Shown: positions 8,445 through 16,591, numbered from the stretch's first letter. The stretch is 64,000 nt of DNA from Chryseobacterium sp. ON_d1 (GCF_006829085.1 NZ_BJTC01000003.1:124001-188000); one strand, 5' to 3'. Made by a program: numbers and translations. Notes: generated from the sequence alone by a model not told the origin.

Positions 8445-9188
8445 ATGAATACTAAAATCATATTTTTGTCGTTTATTGTTGTCATCTCATTCTCAGGCTT
8501 CTTGTTTGGGCAGGAAAGCTATAAGAATTTAGTTCATGAAGGCAATCAGAAATTTGACGGTAAAGACTATGATGGTGCTTCTTCAAAATATATGGAAGCA
8601 ATAAAATCCAATGATAAAGATTTTACTGCTCATTATAACATGGGGAATGCTTTATACAAAAGTAAAAAATACGAAGAAGCAAAAGCAGAGTTTGAAAAAG
8701 CAGAAAAGCTTTCACAGACACTTCCTGATAAAACAGCAGCTCTGCATAATTTAGGAAATGCTTATATGCAGATGAATCAGCCTGAAAAAGCAGCTGATTA
8801 TTATAAAAAAGCCCTGAAGCAGGATCCCTACAGTGAGGTAACCCGTAAAAATTATGAAATTGCCAAACTGAAAGAAAAAGAAAAACAACAACAAAAAAAC
8901 GAACAGAATAACTCAGGAAAAGGCGGCGGCGGAAATGATCAGAACAAAGGTGACGATCAGAGAGGCGACAAAGACAAAAAACAGGATCAGGGTAACGGCC
9001 CTCAGAACGAAGGTAAAAGTGACCAGGGTGACAATCCTAAGCAGAATCAGAATAACGAAGGCAGGATGCCAAAGAATCTTGAAAATGCGATCTTAGATAA
9101 AATAAACGAAAAAGAAAAAGAAACCGCCAGAAGAATTTTAAATAAAAATTCTTATTCGATGCCTGAAAGCAACGAGAAAGATTGGTGA
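8445..9188 (+). CDS. batC: BatC, TPR-repeat protein
   Basis: 247 residues from the ATG at 8445 (an upstream TTG at 8436 lies in the promoter element). A signal peptide (MNTKIIFLSFIVVISFSGFLFG) is followed by about three tetratricopeptide repeats (about 25-140, e.g. AHYNMGNALYKSKKYEEA and ALHNLGNAYMQMNQPEKA). A low-complexity Gln/Asn/Gly/Lys/Asp-rich region (about 145-210) and a short charged C-terminus follow. TPR BatC proteins are periplasmic partners of BatA/BatB. The stop overlaps batD as TGATG. Confidence 0.88.
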   Translation: MNTKIIFLSFIVVISFSGFLFGQESYKNLVHEGNQKFDGKDYDGASSKYMEAIKSNDKDFTAHYNMGNALYKSKKYEEAKAEFEKAEKLSQTLPDKTAALHNLGNAYMQMNQPEKAADYYKKALKQDPYSEVTRKNYEIAKLKEKEKQQQKNEQNNSGKGGGGNDQNKGDDQRGDKDKKQDQGNGPQNEGKSDQGDNPKQNQNNEGRMPKNLENAILDKINEKEKETARRILNKNSYSMPESNEKDW

Positions 9189-10927
9189 TGCAGCACAAAT
9201 TGATTTACATATTGCTTACTCTTGCGTCCGTAATTACTTACGGACAGGTAAATCTTTCTATGGATGCAGATAAATCAGAGTATGCAGGTAAGGATATCAT
9301 CAATCTTACTATTGTTCTTGAACTTAACGGAAGTGACCTTGTGCAGCAGACAGGTTTCCAGCTTCCGGATCTTTCAAAATTTAATATCATAGGAAGCGGA
9401 TCTGTTACCAATACCGTGATTGATCCGGCCACCAACACTTTAATTACCCAAAAGGTATCCAGAATTGCCCTTGAACCAAAGAAAAAAGGGAAAATAAAAA
9501 TTGGTTCAGTATTGGTTACTGTCAATAACAGAATTTACAAAACAGAACCGTTTGATATCAATATCCGTGATCTTGTAGACAGAAGATCGTTGGCTGCCAA
9601 TACCTCCAATGATGTTTATCTGAATATGGAGATCGAGGACAGAGATGTCTATCAGGACCAGCCTACAGTAGCTGTTTTGAGAGTGTACTCAAGAAACATG
9701 GATAACCTGAGAAAGGTGAAAAATATTCATCTTCCAAAACAGGATAATATCAATGTACATCCTATCAGTTTTGATAAATCTGAGATAGATCCGTCCGGAT
9801 ATGCCAATATGCCCTCACAGGTTCTGGCTATGTTTATGGTATTTCCGAATGAAGCAGGGTATGTGGAAGTTCCGGGAGTATCCGCATCACTAAGTACTTA
9901 TTCAAATAAAACCAAAATTGTTTCCAATAAAGTTAAAATCAATGTAAGGAAGCTCCCTGAAGGAGCTCCAGAATGTTTTAAAAATGCTGTTGGAAACTTT
10001 AATGTAAACGTATATAACGCTTCTAAAGAAAAACCGGAAGCTAAAAAACCTCTGAATGTGGTAGTGAAAGTTTCAGGTGAAGGTAATTTACCGGATATGG
10101 AACTTCCCAAAATTGCGGCTTCTCCGGATTATGAAGTATTTGCTCCGAAAATTACATCTAAAGTTGCTCCGGGAACTGCAGGGATGAAGGGTGAAATCCT
10201 TGCTAATTATGTAATTATTCCAAAAAAATCAGGGGCAATCTCCATTAAAACTGAGCAGTTTGCTTTCTTTAATCCTGAAAATAAAGAATATGTAGATTTG
10301 GGGCAGAAAACACTGGATCTGAATGCATTTTCTCACGATCAGATTATGGAGGCCCGCTCTACTGTGGAAAAAGTAAATGAGTATACCAATAATCTTCTGG
10401 AGACGGTGAATACTCCGGTTTTAAAAACCACTTCATTCAAAGTAAAAGAAAAGAGCAAATTTCACTGGAATATTCTTCTGACAAATATTGCTATTCTGAT
10501 AAGCTTATTTATAGCCTATCTGTTATTTAAAAATTGGCAAAAAAAACGTACATTAGTTAGGGAAACTGTACCGTCAAAACCTTTAGGATCAGTAGCTGAA
10601 ACAGAAAAAGAGATCCGGGAATTGATGAAAACGGACATCAATGATTACTTTGGATATCTGGAAAATCTTAAAGATAACGGAGAGTATGAAAAGTTTTTTG
10701 CTACACTGGAAGAATTGGACGAGGAAGTAAGAAGCCAGTATTTTCAGGGTTCTGCCATGGAGTTTAAGACTTTTCTTGAAAAGCACAAAGGTTCTTCTGT
10801 TGCTGAGGAATACAGTAAATTGCAGCAGAAAGTTCAGATGGAAAAATATAATCCTGTAAGGTCTGCTGAAGGTCTTGAAGAACTTTTGAAAACAATTGTT
10901 AATTTATATTCACAAATTAGCAAATAA
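9188..10927 (+). CDS. batD: BatD, periplasmic beta-sandwich membrane protein
   Basis: 579 residues: signal peptide (MQHKLIYILLTLASVITYGQ), a long periplasmic region of repeated beta-sandwich domains typical of the BatD oxygen-tolerance family, one transmembrane helix (about 422-442, NILLTNIAILISLFIAYLLF) and a cytoplasmic helical tail of about 135 residues. The start is the ATG at 9188 that overlaps the batC stop; TTG and GTG codons just upstream are in frame but less likely. It is the last Bat gene here: no BatE-type TPR/SH3 gene follows. Confidence 0.88.
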   Translation: MQHKLIYILLTLASVITYGQVNLSMDADKSEYAGKDIINLTIVLELNGSDLVQQTGFQLPDLSKFNIIGSGSVTNTVIDPATNTLITQKVSRIALEPKKKGKIKIGSVLVTVNNRIYKTEPFDINIRDLVDRRSLAANTSNDVYLNMEIEDRDVYQDQPTVAVLRVYSRNMDNLRKVKNIHLPKQDNINVHPISFDKSEIDPSGYANMPSQVLAMFMVFPNEAGYVEVPGVSASLSTYSNKTKIVSNKVKINVRKLPEGAPECFKNAVGNFNVNVYNASKEKPEAKKPLNVVVKVSGEGNLPDMELPKIAASPDYEVFAPKITSKVAPGTAGMKGEILANYVIIPKKSGAISIKTEQFAFFNPENKEYVDLGQKTLDLNAFSHDQIMEARSTVEKVNEYTNNLLETVNTPVLKTTSFKVKEKSKFHWNILLTNIAILISLFIAYLLFKNWQKKRTLVRETVPSKPLGSVAETEKEIRELMKTDINDYFGYLENLKDNGEYEKFFATLEELDEEVRSQYFQGSAMEFKTFLEKHKGSSVAEEYSKLQQKVQMEKYNPVRSAEGLEELLKTIVNLYSQISK

Positions 10928-10941
10928 TCAGTTTATTTTCA

Positions 10942-10949
10942 TATTTTTG
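10942..10949 (+). promoter_or_regulatory. -7 promoter element before marC-like gene
   Basis: TATTTTTG matches TAnnTTTG and ends 22 nt before the ATG at 10972. A matching -33 TTG is not visible. Confidence 0.45.
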
Positions 10950-10971
10950 CGAAATTTTTAATTACAAAGAG

Positions 10972-11574
10972 ATGGAAATTTTTGATGGTTTTTCTTTTAA
11001 AGAGATTGTTACCAGCTTTATGGTTCTTTTTGCCGTTATCGATATCATCGGCTCAGTTCCTATTATAGTAAGCCTTCAACAGAAGTTTGGGCAGATTGAA
11101 GCAGGAAAGGCTGCAATCACTGCCGGAGCTATTATGATTGTTTTTCTATTTGTGGGAAACAAGATCCTTAAACTTATTGGAGTTGATGTCAATTCCTTTG
11201 CCATTGCCGGAGCTTTTGTGATTTTTGTCATAGCTCTGGAAATGATTCTGGGAATTGAAATCAATAAAACAACTGAAGCAAAGGCCGCATCTATTGTCCC
11301 CATCGCATTTCCGCTGGTTGCAGGAGCTGGAACTTTAACGACTGCACTATCCCTGAGAGCTGAATTTCATGATATTAATATTATCTGCGGAATTATTCTT
11401 AATACAATTTTCGTATATTTGGTGCTGAAATCAGCGAAATGGTTGGAGAAGAAAATCGGGGATGCTACTTTAATGATCCTTCAGAAAGTTTTCGGAATCA
11501 TCCTTTTGGCAATTTCAATTAAATTATTCACCGCAAATTTTGCCCAGCTGGTGCAGAATTATATTAATTTTTAA
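10972..11574 (+). CDS. MarC family integral membrane protein
   Basis: A 200-residue protein with about six hydrophobic helices and the MarC/UPF0056 features: LFAVIDIIGSVPIIVSL near residues 19-35, FAIAGAFVIFVIALEMILG, and the loop PIAFPLVAGAGTLTT (about 110-124). MarC proteins are inner-membrane proteins of unclear transport function; the old multiple-antibiotic-resistance role is not established. Its own -7 element suggests expression separate from the Bat operon. The small membrane gene at 11580 follows after 5 nt. Confidence 0.88.
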   Translation: MEIFDGFSFKEIVTSFMVLFAVIDIIGSVPIIVSLQQKFGQIEAGKAAITAGAIMIVFLFVGNKILKLIGVDVNSFAIAGAFVIFVIALEMILGIEINKTTEAKAASIVPIAFPLVAGAGTLTTALSLRAEFHDINIICGIILNTIFVYLVLKSAKWLEKKIGDATLMILQKVFGIILLAISIKLFTANFAQLVQNYINF

Positions 11575-11579
11575 GAGTC

Positions 11580-11780
11580 ATGAAGAAGTTTTATAAAGTA
11601 TTTTTAGTACTGTTTCTTGTTTTCATCACCATCAATCTTTATGCTATCAACTGGCAGGCAACAGATATTTTGGGAGATGAGGATAATGTTAGGTTTGTAT
11701 TCTCAGCTGGTGCTGCTGCAATAGGCCTTATCTTACTTTTTGTAATGGATACCTGGAGCAGAATTGGTTTAAAGAAATAA
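11580..11780 (+). CDS. Small two-helix membrane protein, unknown function
   Basis: 66 residues with two hydrophobic stretches (about 7-24 and 39-56) joined by an acidic loop (DILGDEDNVRF). No family recognised. It starts 5 nt after marC and is followed by a hairpin terminator, so it is the last gene of a two-gene unit. The compact hydrophobic layout and the tight spacing support a real gene. Confidence 0.7.
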   Translation: MKKFYKVFLVLFLVFITINLYAINWQATDILGDEDNVRFVFSAGAAAIGLILLFVMDTWSRIGLKK

Positions 11781-11804
11781 ATTGAATATTTCAATATAGA
11801 TATA

Positions 11805-11833
11805 GCCTCTTTCTTTTTTGAAGGAGGTTTTTT
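11805..11833 (+). terminator. Intrinsic terminator after the marC unit
   Basis: CCTCTTTC, six T, GAAGGAGG (one G-T pair), then TTTTTTATT. It closes the marC-small membrane protein unit. Confidence 0.7.
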
Positions 11834-11857
11834 ATTGGGTAATAGGTTGGAGGTTTT

Positions 11858-11990
11858 AGGTGTTAGAATGAATACAACGCAAAGCTCACAAAGTTTTTAT
11901 TCATGCTTTAAAATCGTTCGCAAAGGCGTTGTCACTCAGCAAAGAAAATAACACCAAAATCAGTGCAAACCATTGCAAATTGCGGTTAGA
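11858..11990. repeat. Possible degenerate dispersed repeat (CGCAAAG words)
   Basis: The region contains repeated words such as AACGCAAAGCTCACAAAG, TTCGCAAAGGCGTTG and CAGCAAAGAAAATAAC with no reading frame. Similar AACGCAAAG-type tracts are common between genes in Chryseobacterium genomes as far as I recall. It lies between two converging transcription units. Confidence 0.35.
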
Positions 11991-12021
11991 ACTTTACAAC
12001 GATAGAAAATTCTACAAAATT

Positions 12022-12990
12022 CTATGAAATAACTAAATTTTTCAATATTGCTTCAGACTTCAGTTCGGTTTCTCTCCATTCTTTTTCAGGGTTACTTTGG
12101 GCTGTTATTCCGCCTCCTACAAAAACGTGTACAGAGTCTTTGTAGAGTCTTGCGCAACGCAGGTTCACAAAATAAAAGATGCTCTCTTGTGTTTCGATCT
12201 TAATATAACCGGCATATAACTCACGTGGAAATTTTTCGTATTTACGGATATTTTCGTTGCAAAAATCTTTAGGGATACCACAAACGGCTGGAGTAGGGTG
12301 TAAATCCTGAATGAGGCTGTCAAGATATTCGGGTTTTATATGGGTTTTAAAGTCTGTTCGCAGGTGCTTTATATTTCCGGAAATATGATCATATGTTTCC
12401 GACTGTTTTACATCGTCGGAATAACTTTTAAGAATATCCTGAATGTAAGTGGTAACCGGCTTCTGTTCTTCAATTTCTTTTTCAGACCATTCCTCGGATA
12501 CCGGAAGGGTTCCGGCAAGAGCCATCGTTTCAAATTCATGGGTAGTTTTGTCAAACTTTCCTAATACTTCTGAGAAAGCTCCCATCCATGCATTTTGCCC
12601 ATCATTAAAGAGATATCTGAAAGCATTCGGATAGGATGCACATAGATTTTTAAAACTTTCCTTATAATCAATTGCTGTAAAGTCTTTGAAAATCTTTCTT
12701 CGCGAGTAGACAAGCTTTGCCAGGCTATTTTCTTTAATGACTTCAATTACTTCCTGCAATGTTTTGCAGTACTCTTCTTTAGTCTCGGCAGAAGAATTGG
12801 TTGAATCATTTATCAAATTTTCATTTGCAATAAAAATATGTGAAAATTCTGAAGGATCAATTTCAGTAATATCTCCATGAAAACTGATCTGATCTAAGCC
12901 GTTATAAGCAAAAAAGGTAACTGCATTCTTTTTGTTTTTTTGATCAGCTGATAGTAGTCTTTCGTCGAATGGAAGTTTGAAATAAATCAT
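12022..12990 (-). CDS. menF: Isochorismate synthase (chorismate-binding enzyme)
   Basis: 322 residues, nearly all of it the chorismate-utilising domain: KLVYSRRK (about 92-99), GAFSEVLGKF, TMALAGTLP, IKHLRTDF, LHPTPAVCGIPKDF, and VFVGGGITAQSNPEKEWRETE near the C-terminus. These residues bind chorismate and Mg2+ in MenF/EntC enzymes, which make isochorismate for menaquinone or siderophores. It is shorter than E. coli MenF because the N-terminal part is reduced. A hotdog thioesterase lies directly upstream, which favours the menaquinone pathway. It has its own promoter (13063-13092) and a leader with a 10-bp inverted repeat. Confidence 0.88.
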   Translation of the reverse strand: MIYFKLPFDERLLSADQKNKKNAVTFFAYNGLDQISFHGDITEIDPSEFSHIFIANENLINDSTNSSAETKEEYCKTLQEVIEVIKENSLAKLVYSRRKIFKDFTAIDYKESFKNLCASYPNAFRYLFNDGQNAWMGAFSEVLGKFDKTTHEFETMALAGTLPVSEEWSEKEIEEQKPVTTYIQDILKSYSDDVKQSETYDHISGNIKHLRTDFKTHIKPEYLDSLIQDLHPTPAVCGIPKDFCNENIRKYEKFPRELYAGYIKIETQESIFYFVNLRCARLYKDSVHVFVGGGITAQSNPEKEWRETELKSEAILKNLVIS

Positions 12991-13007
12991 GAGTTATGAA
13001 GGATTTT

Positions 13008-13055
13008 GAAAATCATCAGCGGAAAATAATAGAGAAAATTTCCACGATGATTTTC
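13008..13055 (-). promoter_or_regulatory. Inverted repeat in the menF leader
   Basis: GAAAATCATC at 13008-13017 and its exact reverse complement at 13046-13055, separated by 28 nt, fall inside the predicted 5' leader of menF. It could be a regulatory mRNA stem or a protein-binding site; nothing in the sequence decides between them. Confidence 0.45.
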
Positions 13056-13062
13056 CTTTCTG

Positions 13063-13092
13063 CAAAGGTATTACTAGTCTTAAAGATGTCAA
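13063..13092 (-). promoter_or_regulatory. Promoter of menF
   Basis: Minus strand: TTG at 13092-13090, a 19-nt spacer, then TACCTTTG at 13070-13063 (exact TAnnTTTG). It starts a leader of about 65 nt before the menF ATG at 12990. Confidence 0.75.
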
Positions 13093-13097
13093 AATTA

Positions 13098-13126
13098 AAA
13101 GAGCTTAAATTTATTTTAAGCTCTTT
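13098..13126 (-). terminator. Intrinsic terminator between thioesterase and menF
   Basis: A 12-bp perfect stem (AAAGAGCTTAAA / TTTAAGCTCTTT) with a 5-nt loop, followed by TTTTAATTTT on the minus strand. It lies 24 nt after the thioesterase stop and just upstream of the menF -33 box, so the two genes are separate transcription units. Confidence 0.75.
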
Positions 13127-13149
13127 ATTTTTTTATCTAGATCAAATTC

Positions 13150-13578
13150 TTATCTGTGAATAATGTTATTGGTCATTGTCGTATGATTAATAAGAACGCC
13201 CTTTTCGTCGCGGATTTCAATTTCAGAAACGTGCATGGTTTTTCCTTTTCGGATAAAACGTGCTGTCGCGGTTACAATACCGTCTTTTTTGCTTCTTAGG
13301 TGATTGGAGTTGATATTGGTTCCCACTCCATAATACTTTTCGCCATCAATAAAAATATTGGACAGGCTTGAACCCAAAGTTTCAGCTAAAACACAGCTGG
13401 CCCCTCCATGCATGATACCAAAAGGTTGATGAGTTCTCGGAAGAACTGGCATTGTTGCGGTAAGGGTTTCGTTTTCAAGATCAATATCGATGAATTTTAT
13501 TTCAAGTGTTTTGGCAAGGGTTACGTCTCCCCAGTTATTGATAAAAGCTAATATTTCTTCTTTTGTCTGGCCTTTCAT
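13150..13578 (-). CDS. PaaI/EntH-type hotdog thioesterase (candidate DHNA-CoA hydrolase)
   Basis: A 142-residue single hotdog domain. The core motif HQPFGIMHGGASCVLAET (about 51-68) contains the HGG turn and the acidic residue Glu67 used in catalysis by the PaaI/YdiI/EntH group. YdiI-type enzymes hydrolyse 1,4-dihydroxy-2-naphthoyl-CoA in menaquinone synthesis, and the neighbouring isochorismate synthase makes that role (MenI) plausible; other acyl-CoA substrates remain possible. Length is normal for the family. Confidence 0.85.
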   Translation of the reverse strand: MKGQTKEEILAFINNWGDVTLAKTLEIKFIDIDLENETLTATMPVLPRTHQPFGIMHGGASCVLAETLGSSLSNIFIDGEKYYGVGTNINSNHLRSKKDGIVTATARFIRKGKTMHVSEIEIRDEKGVLINHTTMTNNIIHR

Positions 13579-13603
13579 TTTACAATTGCTAAATGATGAT
13601 TGA

Positions 13604-14212
13604 TTAATTCTGTTTTACACTGTCCTGTTCATTCCCGGTTCCCATAATATTGGGATTCCAGTTGGCCGGAACTTTAGGAACAATATCATTTTTTATATAA
13701 TAATCCTGAATCTCCTGCATGATCTCAGAAAAAGGTACCGATGCTATTCTTTCATAAGGGATCGTGTATCCCAGGTAAACAATTTTTCTTTTGAAATCAC
13801 CTGCTGCCAGTACGATAGGAACCTTTGCTGCCAAAGCCATATGATAAAATCCTTTTCTCCATTTCGGAACCCAGCTTCTGGTTCCTTCCGGGGTTATTAC
13901 AAGACTGAAGTCCTCTTTAGAAAACTGGTTGGCCACGAAGTTCACCAGGTCGTTTTTCTGGCTTCTGTCAATCCCTATACCTCCAAGCCCTTTTACGATA
14001 CTTCCATACCAGGCTTTGGTATGAGCGTCTTTAATAATAATTTTTAAAGGCTTTTCTAAAGACCAGTAGGCGAAATTTCCTAAAATGTATTCCATGTTAT
14101 GGGTATGGGGAGCCACTACCAGTATACATCTGTTCAGGTTGTTGACATCGCCCTGCAGAACGACTTTCCAGCCTAATATCTTTAACATTGCTTTGCCTAT
14201 CAGCTTTTTCAT
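13604..14212 (-). CDS. Lysophospholipid/1-acylglycerol-3-phosphate acyltransferase-like protein
   Basis: 202 residues. The family blocks are block I APHTHNME (about 34-41), block II GGIGIDRSQ, block III TPEGTRS (about 108-114) and block IV VPIVLAAGD. In block I the usual His-x4-Asp reads His-x4-Glu (HTHNME), a conservative change. It probably esterifies an acyl chain to a lysophospholipid or related acceptor at the inner membrane. The first 20 residues are amphipathic. It starts 25 nt after a hairpin and ends 25 nt before the thioesterase start, so those two genes may be co-transcribed. Confidence 0.83.
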   Translation of the reverse strand: MKKLIGKAMLKILGWKVVLQGDVNNLNRCILVVAPHTHNMEYILGNFAYWSLEKPLKIIIKDAHTKAWYGSIVKGLGGIGIDRSQKNDLVNFVANQFSKEDFSLVITPEGTRSWVPKWRKGFYHMALAAKVPIVLAAGDFKRKIVYLGYTIPYERIASVPFSEIMQEIQDYYIKNDIVPKVPANWNPNIMGTGNEQDSVKQN

Positions 14213-14230
14213 AGATTTCTTGGATTAAAA

Positions 14231-14263
14231 ACAAAAAAGTATAACCAAACTTTGGTTATACTT
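14231..14263 (-). terminator. Hairpin terminator after the small peptide frame
   Basis: A 13-nt inverted repeat (AAGTATAACCAAA and TTTGGTTATACTT, 14237-14263), followed on the minus strand by TTTTTTGTTTTT. It lies 27 nt after the stop of the 20-codon frame at 14291-14353 and just before the acyltransferase start. Confidence 0.7.
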
Positions 14264-14290
14264 TACAAATATATTGAAATATTATCGCTC

Positions 14291-14353
14291 TTAAAACAAA
14301 CCGCTAATTAAATCTACGATTTTCATTACGAATTCCATTGCAAATTGTATCAT
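14291..14353 (-). CDS. Possible 20-residue hydrophobic peptide
   Basis: A short frame from ATG 14353 to TAA 14291 encodes 20 residues: hydrophobic with Glu7, Lys11 and Asp14 spaced for an amphipathic helix, ending LISGLF. A strong terminator follows 27 nt after the stop, which suggests a short transcript made for it. The pattern resembles small membrane-active peptides or type I toxin-like peptides, but no family is recognised. Against it, the upstream -7 element is imperfect (TAATTTCG), and chance frames of this size are common. Confidence 0.35.
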   Translation of the reverse strand: MIQFAMEFVMKIVDLISGLF

Positions 14354-14455
14354 GATAAGGCTGTGTTTTTGGTTGATTGGTTATTAAATTTTTAGCTTTA
14401 CGAAATTAAAACATTTTTTTCATATAAGAAACTAAATACTGTTTTATTTTCACTT

Positions 14456-14525
14456 TTCTGAGAGAAGAAGGGTGTGAATTTCAAACGGTTGCCATCCACT
14501 CACACCTTCTACCACTCTCTGAAGT
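14456..14525. other. Long imperfect hairpin downstream of the pspC-like gene
   Basis: GAAGGGTGTGA and TCACACCTTC can pair (one bulge), with flanking CTGAGAG/CTCTC words extending the stem. It begins 4 nt after the pspC-like stop on the minus strand. There is no U-tract, so it may protect the 3' end or terminate weakly. Confidence 0.4.
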
Positions 14526-14528
14526 TAA

Positions 14529-16250
14529 TTATTTAGTTTGTATGGAAATTTCGTTTTTTCCGTCTTTGATCTTGATGTCCATATCTTTATTTGATTTTTT
14601 GATATTGGACACTGCAGAGTCAATTACTTTCTTTGCCTGGCTGTTTGGAACTTTTTTGCCGTTTACAATGATGCTGTCTTTGTCATCAGAGTTGTATTCG
14701 ATACTGGAACCGTTTACCGTTATTTTATTTTTTTCAATTCTGACATTGTTATGATCTTCATCTCTGTCCTGATCTTCGTCATTGATACCGTCTCCGTCTA
14801 AATCTCCGTCCATGTGGATACGATCTTTATTCATGGATAAAACAACTGCTTTTTGCGGAACCACAAGTTCATAGTCCAGGCTGTAGTCTCTGAATCTGTG
14901 CTCATATGGATATTTTATGTAATTAGGAAGTAATACTTTATTATTGACCACTTCTACTGGAACCGTCATCTGAATTGGGAAGTTATAGCCTTTTCCTTCT
15001 TTTTTAATGATCAGATATGGTGTTTTGATATCTGGTTTTCTGGTTACATCTACAGAGATATAATCTTCTTCATAAACGGATCTTTTATCTGAATAAATAT
15101 CATTATTATAAGCTTTGAAATTCTGAGGGATATTAACCTGTTTTACATCTACATATACTGTATCTGAAGTTGTATTGATGGCAACATTTTCCACATCTTC
15201 CTTGCTTCCTCTGTAGATCATATCTTTCTTAGCCATGCTGATTCCAAAGTAAGTTCCCAGGCCGATCAGAAGAAGGAACAAACCTCCTACAACCCATCCG
15301 ATATTTCTCAGTTTTGTTTTCGGAGAGAATATCTTGATGCTTAATAAGCTGAAAAGGATTGCCGGGATTAAACTTCCTATGACCATCATTGCTGCCAGTA
15401 CTTTGTCAAGTCCCTGATCATCCATGTAGAATCTGATTTCATTAGCTCCGGGAAAGTCTGTATCCATCCCGAAAAGACCGAATAATACAAATACTCCGAT
15501 AATACTTCCTACTGCCATCAATACGAAGAATCCTCCTACGATGTACTTGAATACATTCCAAACTCCGCTGCTTGCGTTGTTGATATAAGGTTTGTTTTCG
15601 TTATAGATTTCTCCGACCCTCTGAGTAGATTCATTGGCAAACTGTACCAATTTATTAGACTCATTCTTAAGATTGTCGAAGTTCATAGGCTTTCCCTGCA
15701 TTTTCAGGAAATCTGCTGCGGTCTCAGCTTTTGGAAGTACGATCCAAAGAATTACATATAAAAGACCTATTAACGATGAAGAAATGGCTGCTGTAAAAAT
15801 TCCTAAGATGAATATTCCCAGCCAGATTGCTCTCATCGTGGTAATGTCCATACCTACATATTGAGCCAAACCTGCACAAACCCCGGCAACTTTTTGTTTT
15901 TCCGGATCACGGAACAGTTGTTTTTTGTCTGTATAACCGGTTCCTGAATTATTTTTTCTGTTAGAAGTTTTTTCAGAAAAATAAGCCTCTTCCTGTTCTT
16001 CGATTTTTTCAGGGCTTCCGATCTGTGCGATTACCTTTTCTACATCGGTATCGTTGATCACTTCACGTTTTCCTAAAGAATCTTTGAAAATCTCCACCAT
16101 TCTTATTTCTATGTCATGCATTACCTCATCTGCTTCTGAAGCTTCCAGTGAGCTTCTCAGTGCATTCAGGTAGTCGCTGAGCTTTATATATGCGTGTTCT
16201 TCTATGGTAAAAGAAAAACCTGCGAGTCCTATTGAGAGTGTCTTGTTCAT
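14529..16250 (-). CDS. PspC-domain envelope membrane protein
   Basis: 573 residues. The N-terminus (1-85) is a soluble helical region like those in PadR-linked DUF1700-type proteins. A PspC domain follows at about 107-175 (LFRDPEKQKVAGVCAGLAQYVG and a membrane helix GLLYVILWIVLP). Two to three more transmembrane helices come next (about 230-340), then a long extracytoplasmic C-terminal part with Asp-rich repeats (DGDLDGDGINDEDQDRDED). PspC proteins respond to membrane stress. It starts 11 nt after the PadR gene, so it is almost certainly under PadR control. Confidence 0.86.
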   Translation of the reverse strand: MNKTLSIGLAGFSFTIEEHAYIKLSDYLNALRSSLEASEADEVMHDIEIRMVEIFKDSLGKREVINDTDVEKVIAQIGSPEKIEEQEEAYFSEKTSNRKNNSGTGYTDKKQLFRDPEKQKVAGVCAGLAQYVGMDITTMRAIWLGIFILGIFTAAISSSLIGLLYVILWIVLPKAETAADFLKMQGKPMNFDNLKNESNKLVQFANESTQRVGEIYNENKPYINNASSGVWNVFKYIVGGFFVLMAVGSIIGVFVLFGLFGMDTDFPGANEIRFYMDDQGLDKVLAAMMVIGSLIPAILFSLLSIKIFSPKTKLRNIGWVVGGLFLLLIGLGTYFGISMAKKDMIYRGSKEDVENVAINTTSDTVYVDVKQVNIPQNFKAYNNDIYSDKRSVYEEDYISVDVTRKPDIKTPYLIIKKEGKGYNFPIQMTVPVEVVNNKVLLPNYIKYPYEHRFRDYSLDYELVVPQKAVVLSMNKDRIHMDGDLDGDGINDEDQDRDEDHNNVRIEKNKITVNGSSIEYNSDDKDSIIVNGKKVPNSQAKKVIDSAVSNIKKSNKDMDIKIKDGKNEISIQTK

Positions 16251-16261
16251 AGCTTTGTTTT

Positions 16262-16591
16262 TTAATTTTGTTGGGTGATTTGGTTTACTGAAGCTGTCAG
16301 CTCATTCCATGTATTTTGAAGTTCATCCAGGAAAAGTTTTCCTTTTTCAGTGATCTGATAATATTTTCTGGGTGGTCCTCCTGTAGATTCTTCCCATCTG
16401 TAAGAGAGAAATTCTCCGTTTTTAAGTCTTGTAAGAAGAGGGTAGAGGGTCCCTTCCACTACATCCAGTTTTCCTTTTTTCAGTTCGTCAATAAGATCGG
16501 AAACATACATTTCGCGATGATTGATGAGACTTAGAATACAGAATTCCAGAATTCCTTTTCGCATTTGCGCTTTGGTATTTTCGGTATTCAT
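16262..16591 (-). CDS. PadR family transcriptional regulator
   Basis: A 109-residue winged-helix protein: LEFCILSLINHREMYVSDLI, the wing/recognition stretch VVEGTLYPLLTRLKNGEFL, and YYQITEKGKLFLDEL near the C-terminus. Short PadR proteins of this type repress their own operon and respond to small molecules or membrane stress. A GTATT-N4-AATAC palindrome lies within its promoter, which suggests autoregulation. The downstream partner is the PspC protein. Confidence 0.9.
   Translation of the reverse strand: MNTENTKAQMRKGILEFCILSLINHREMYVSDLIDELKKGKLDVVEGTLYPLLTRLKNGEFLSYRWEESTGGPPRKYYQITEKGKLFLDELQNTWNELTASVNQITQQN

Noticed and set aside
14456..14525. Terminator of the pspC-like gene
   Set aside because: A stem is visible, but there is no U-tract on the minus strand, so it is listed as a hairpin only.
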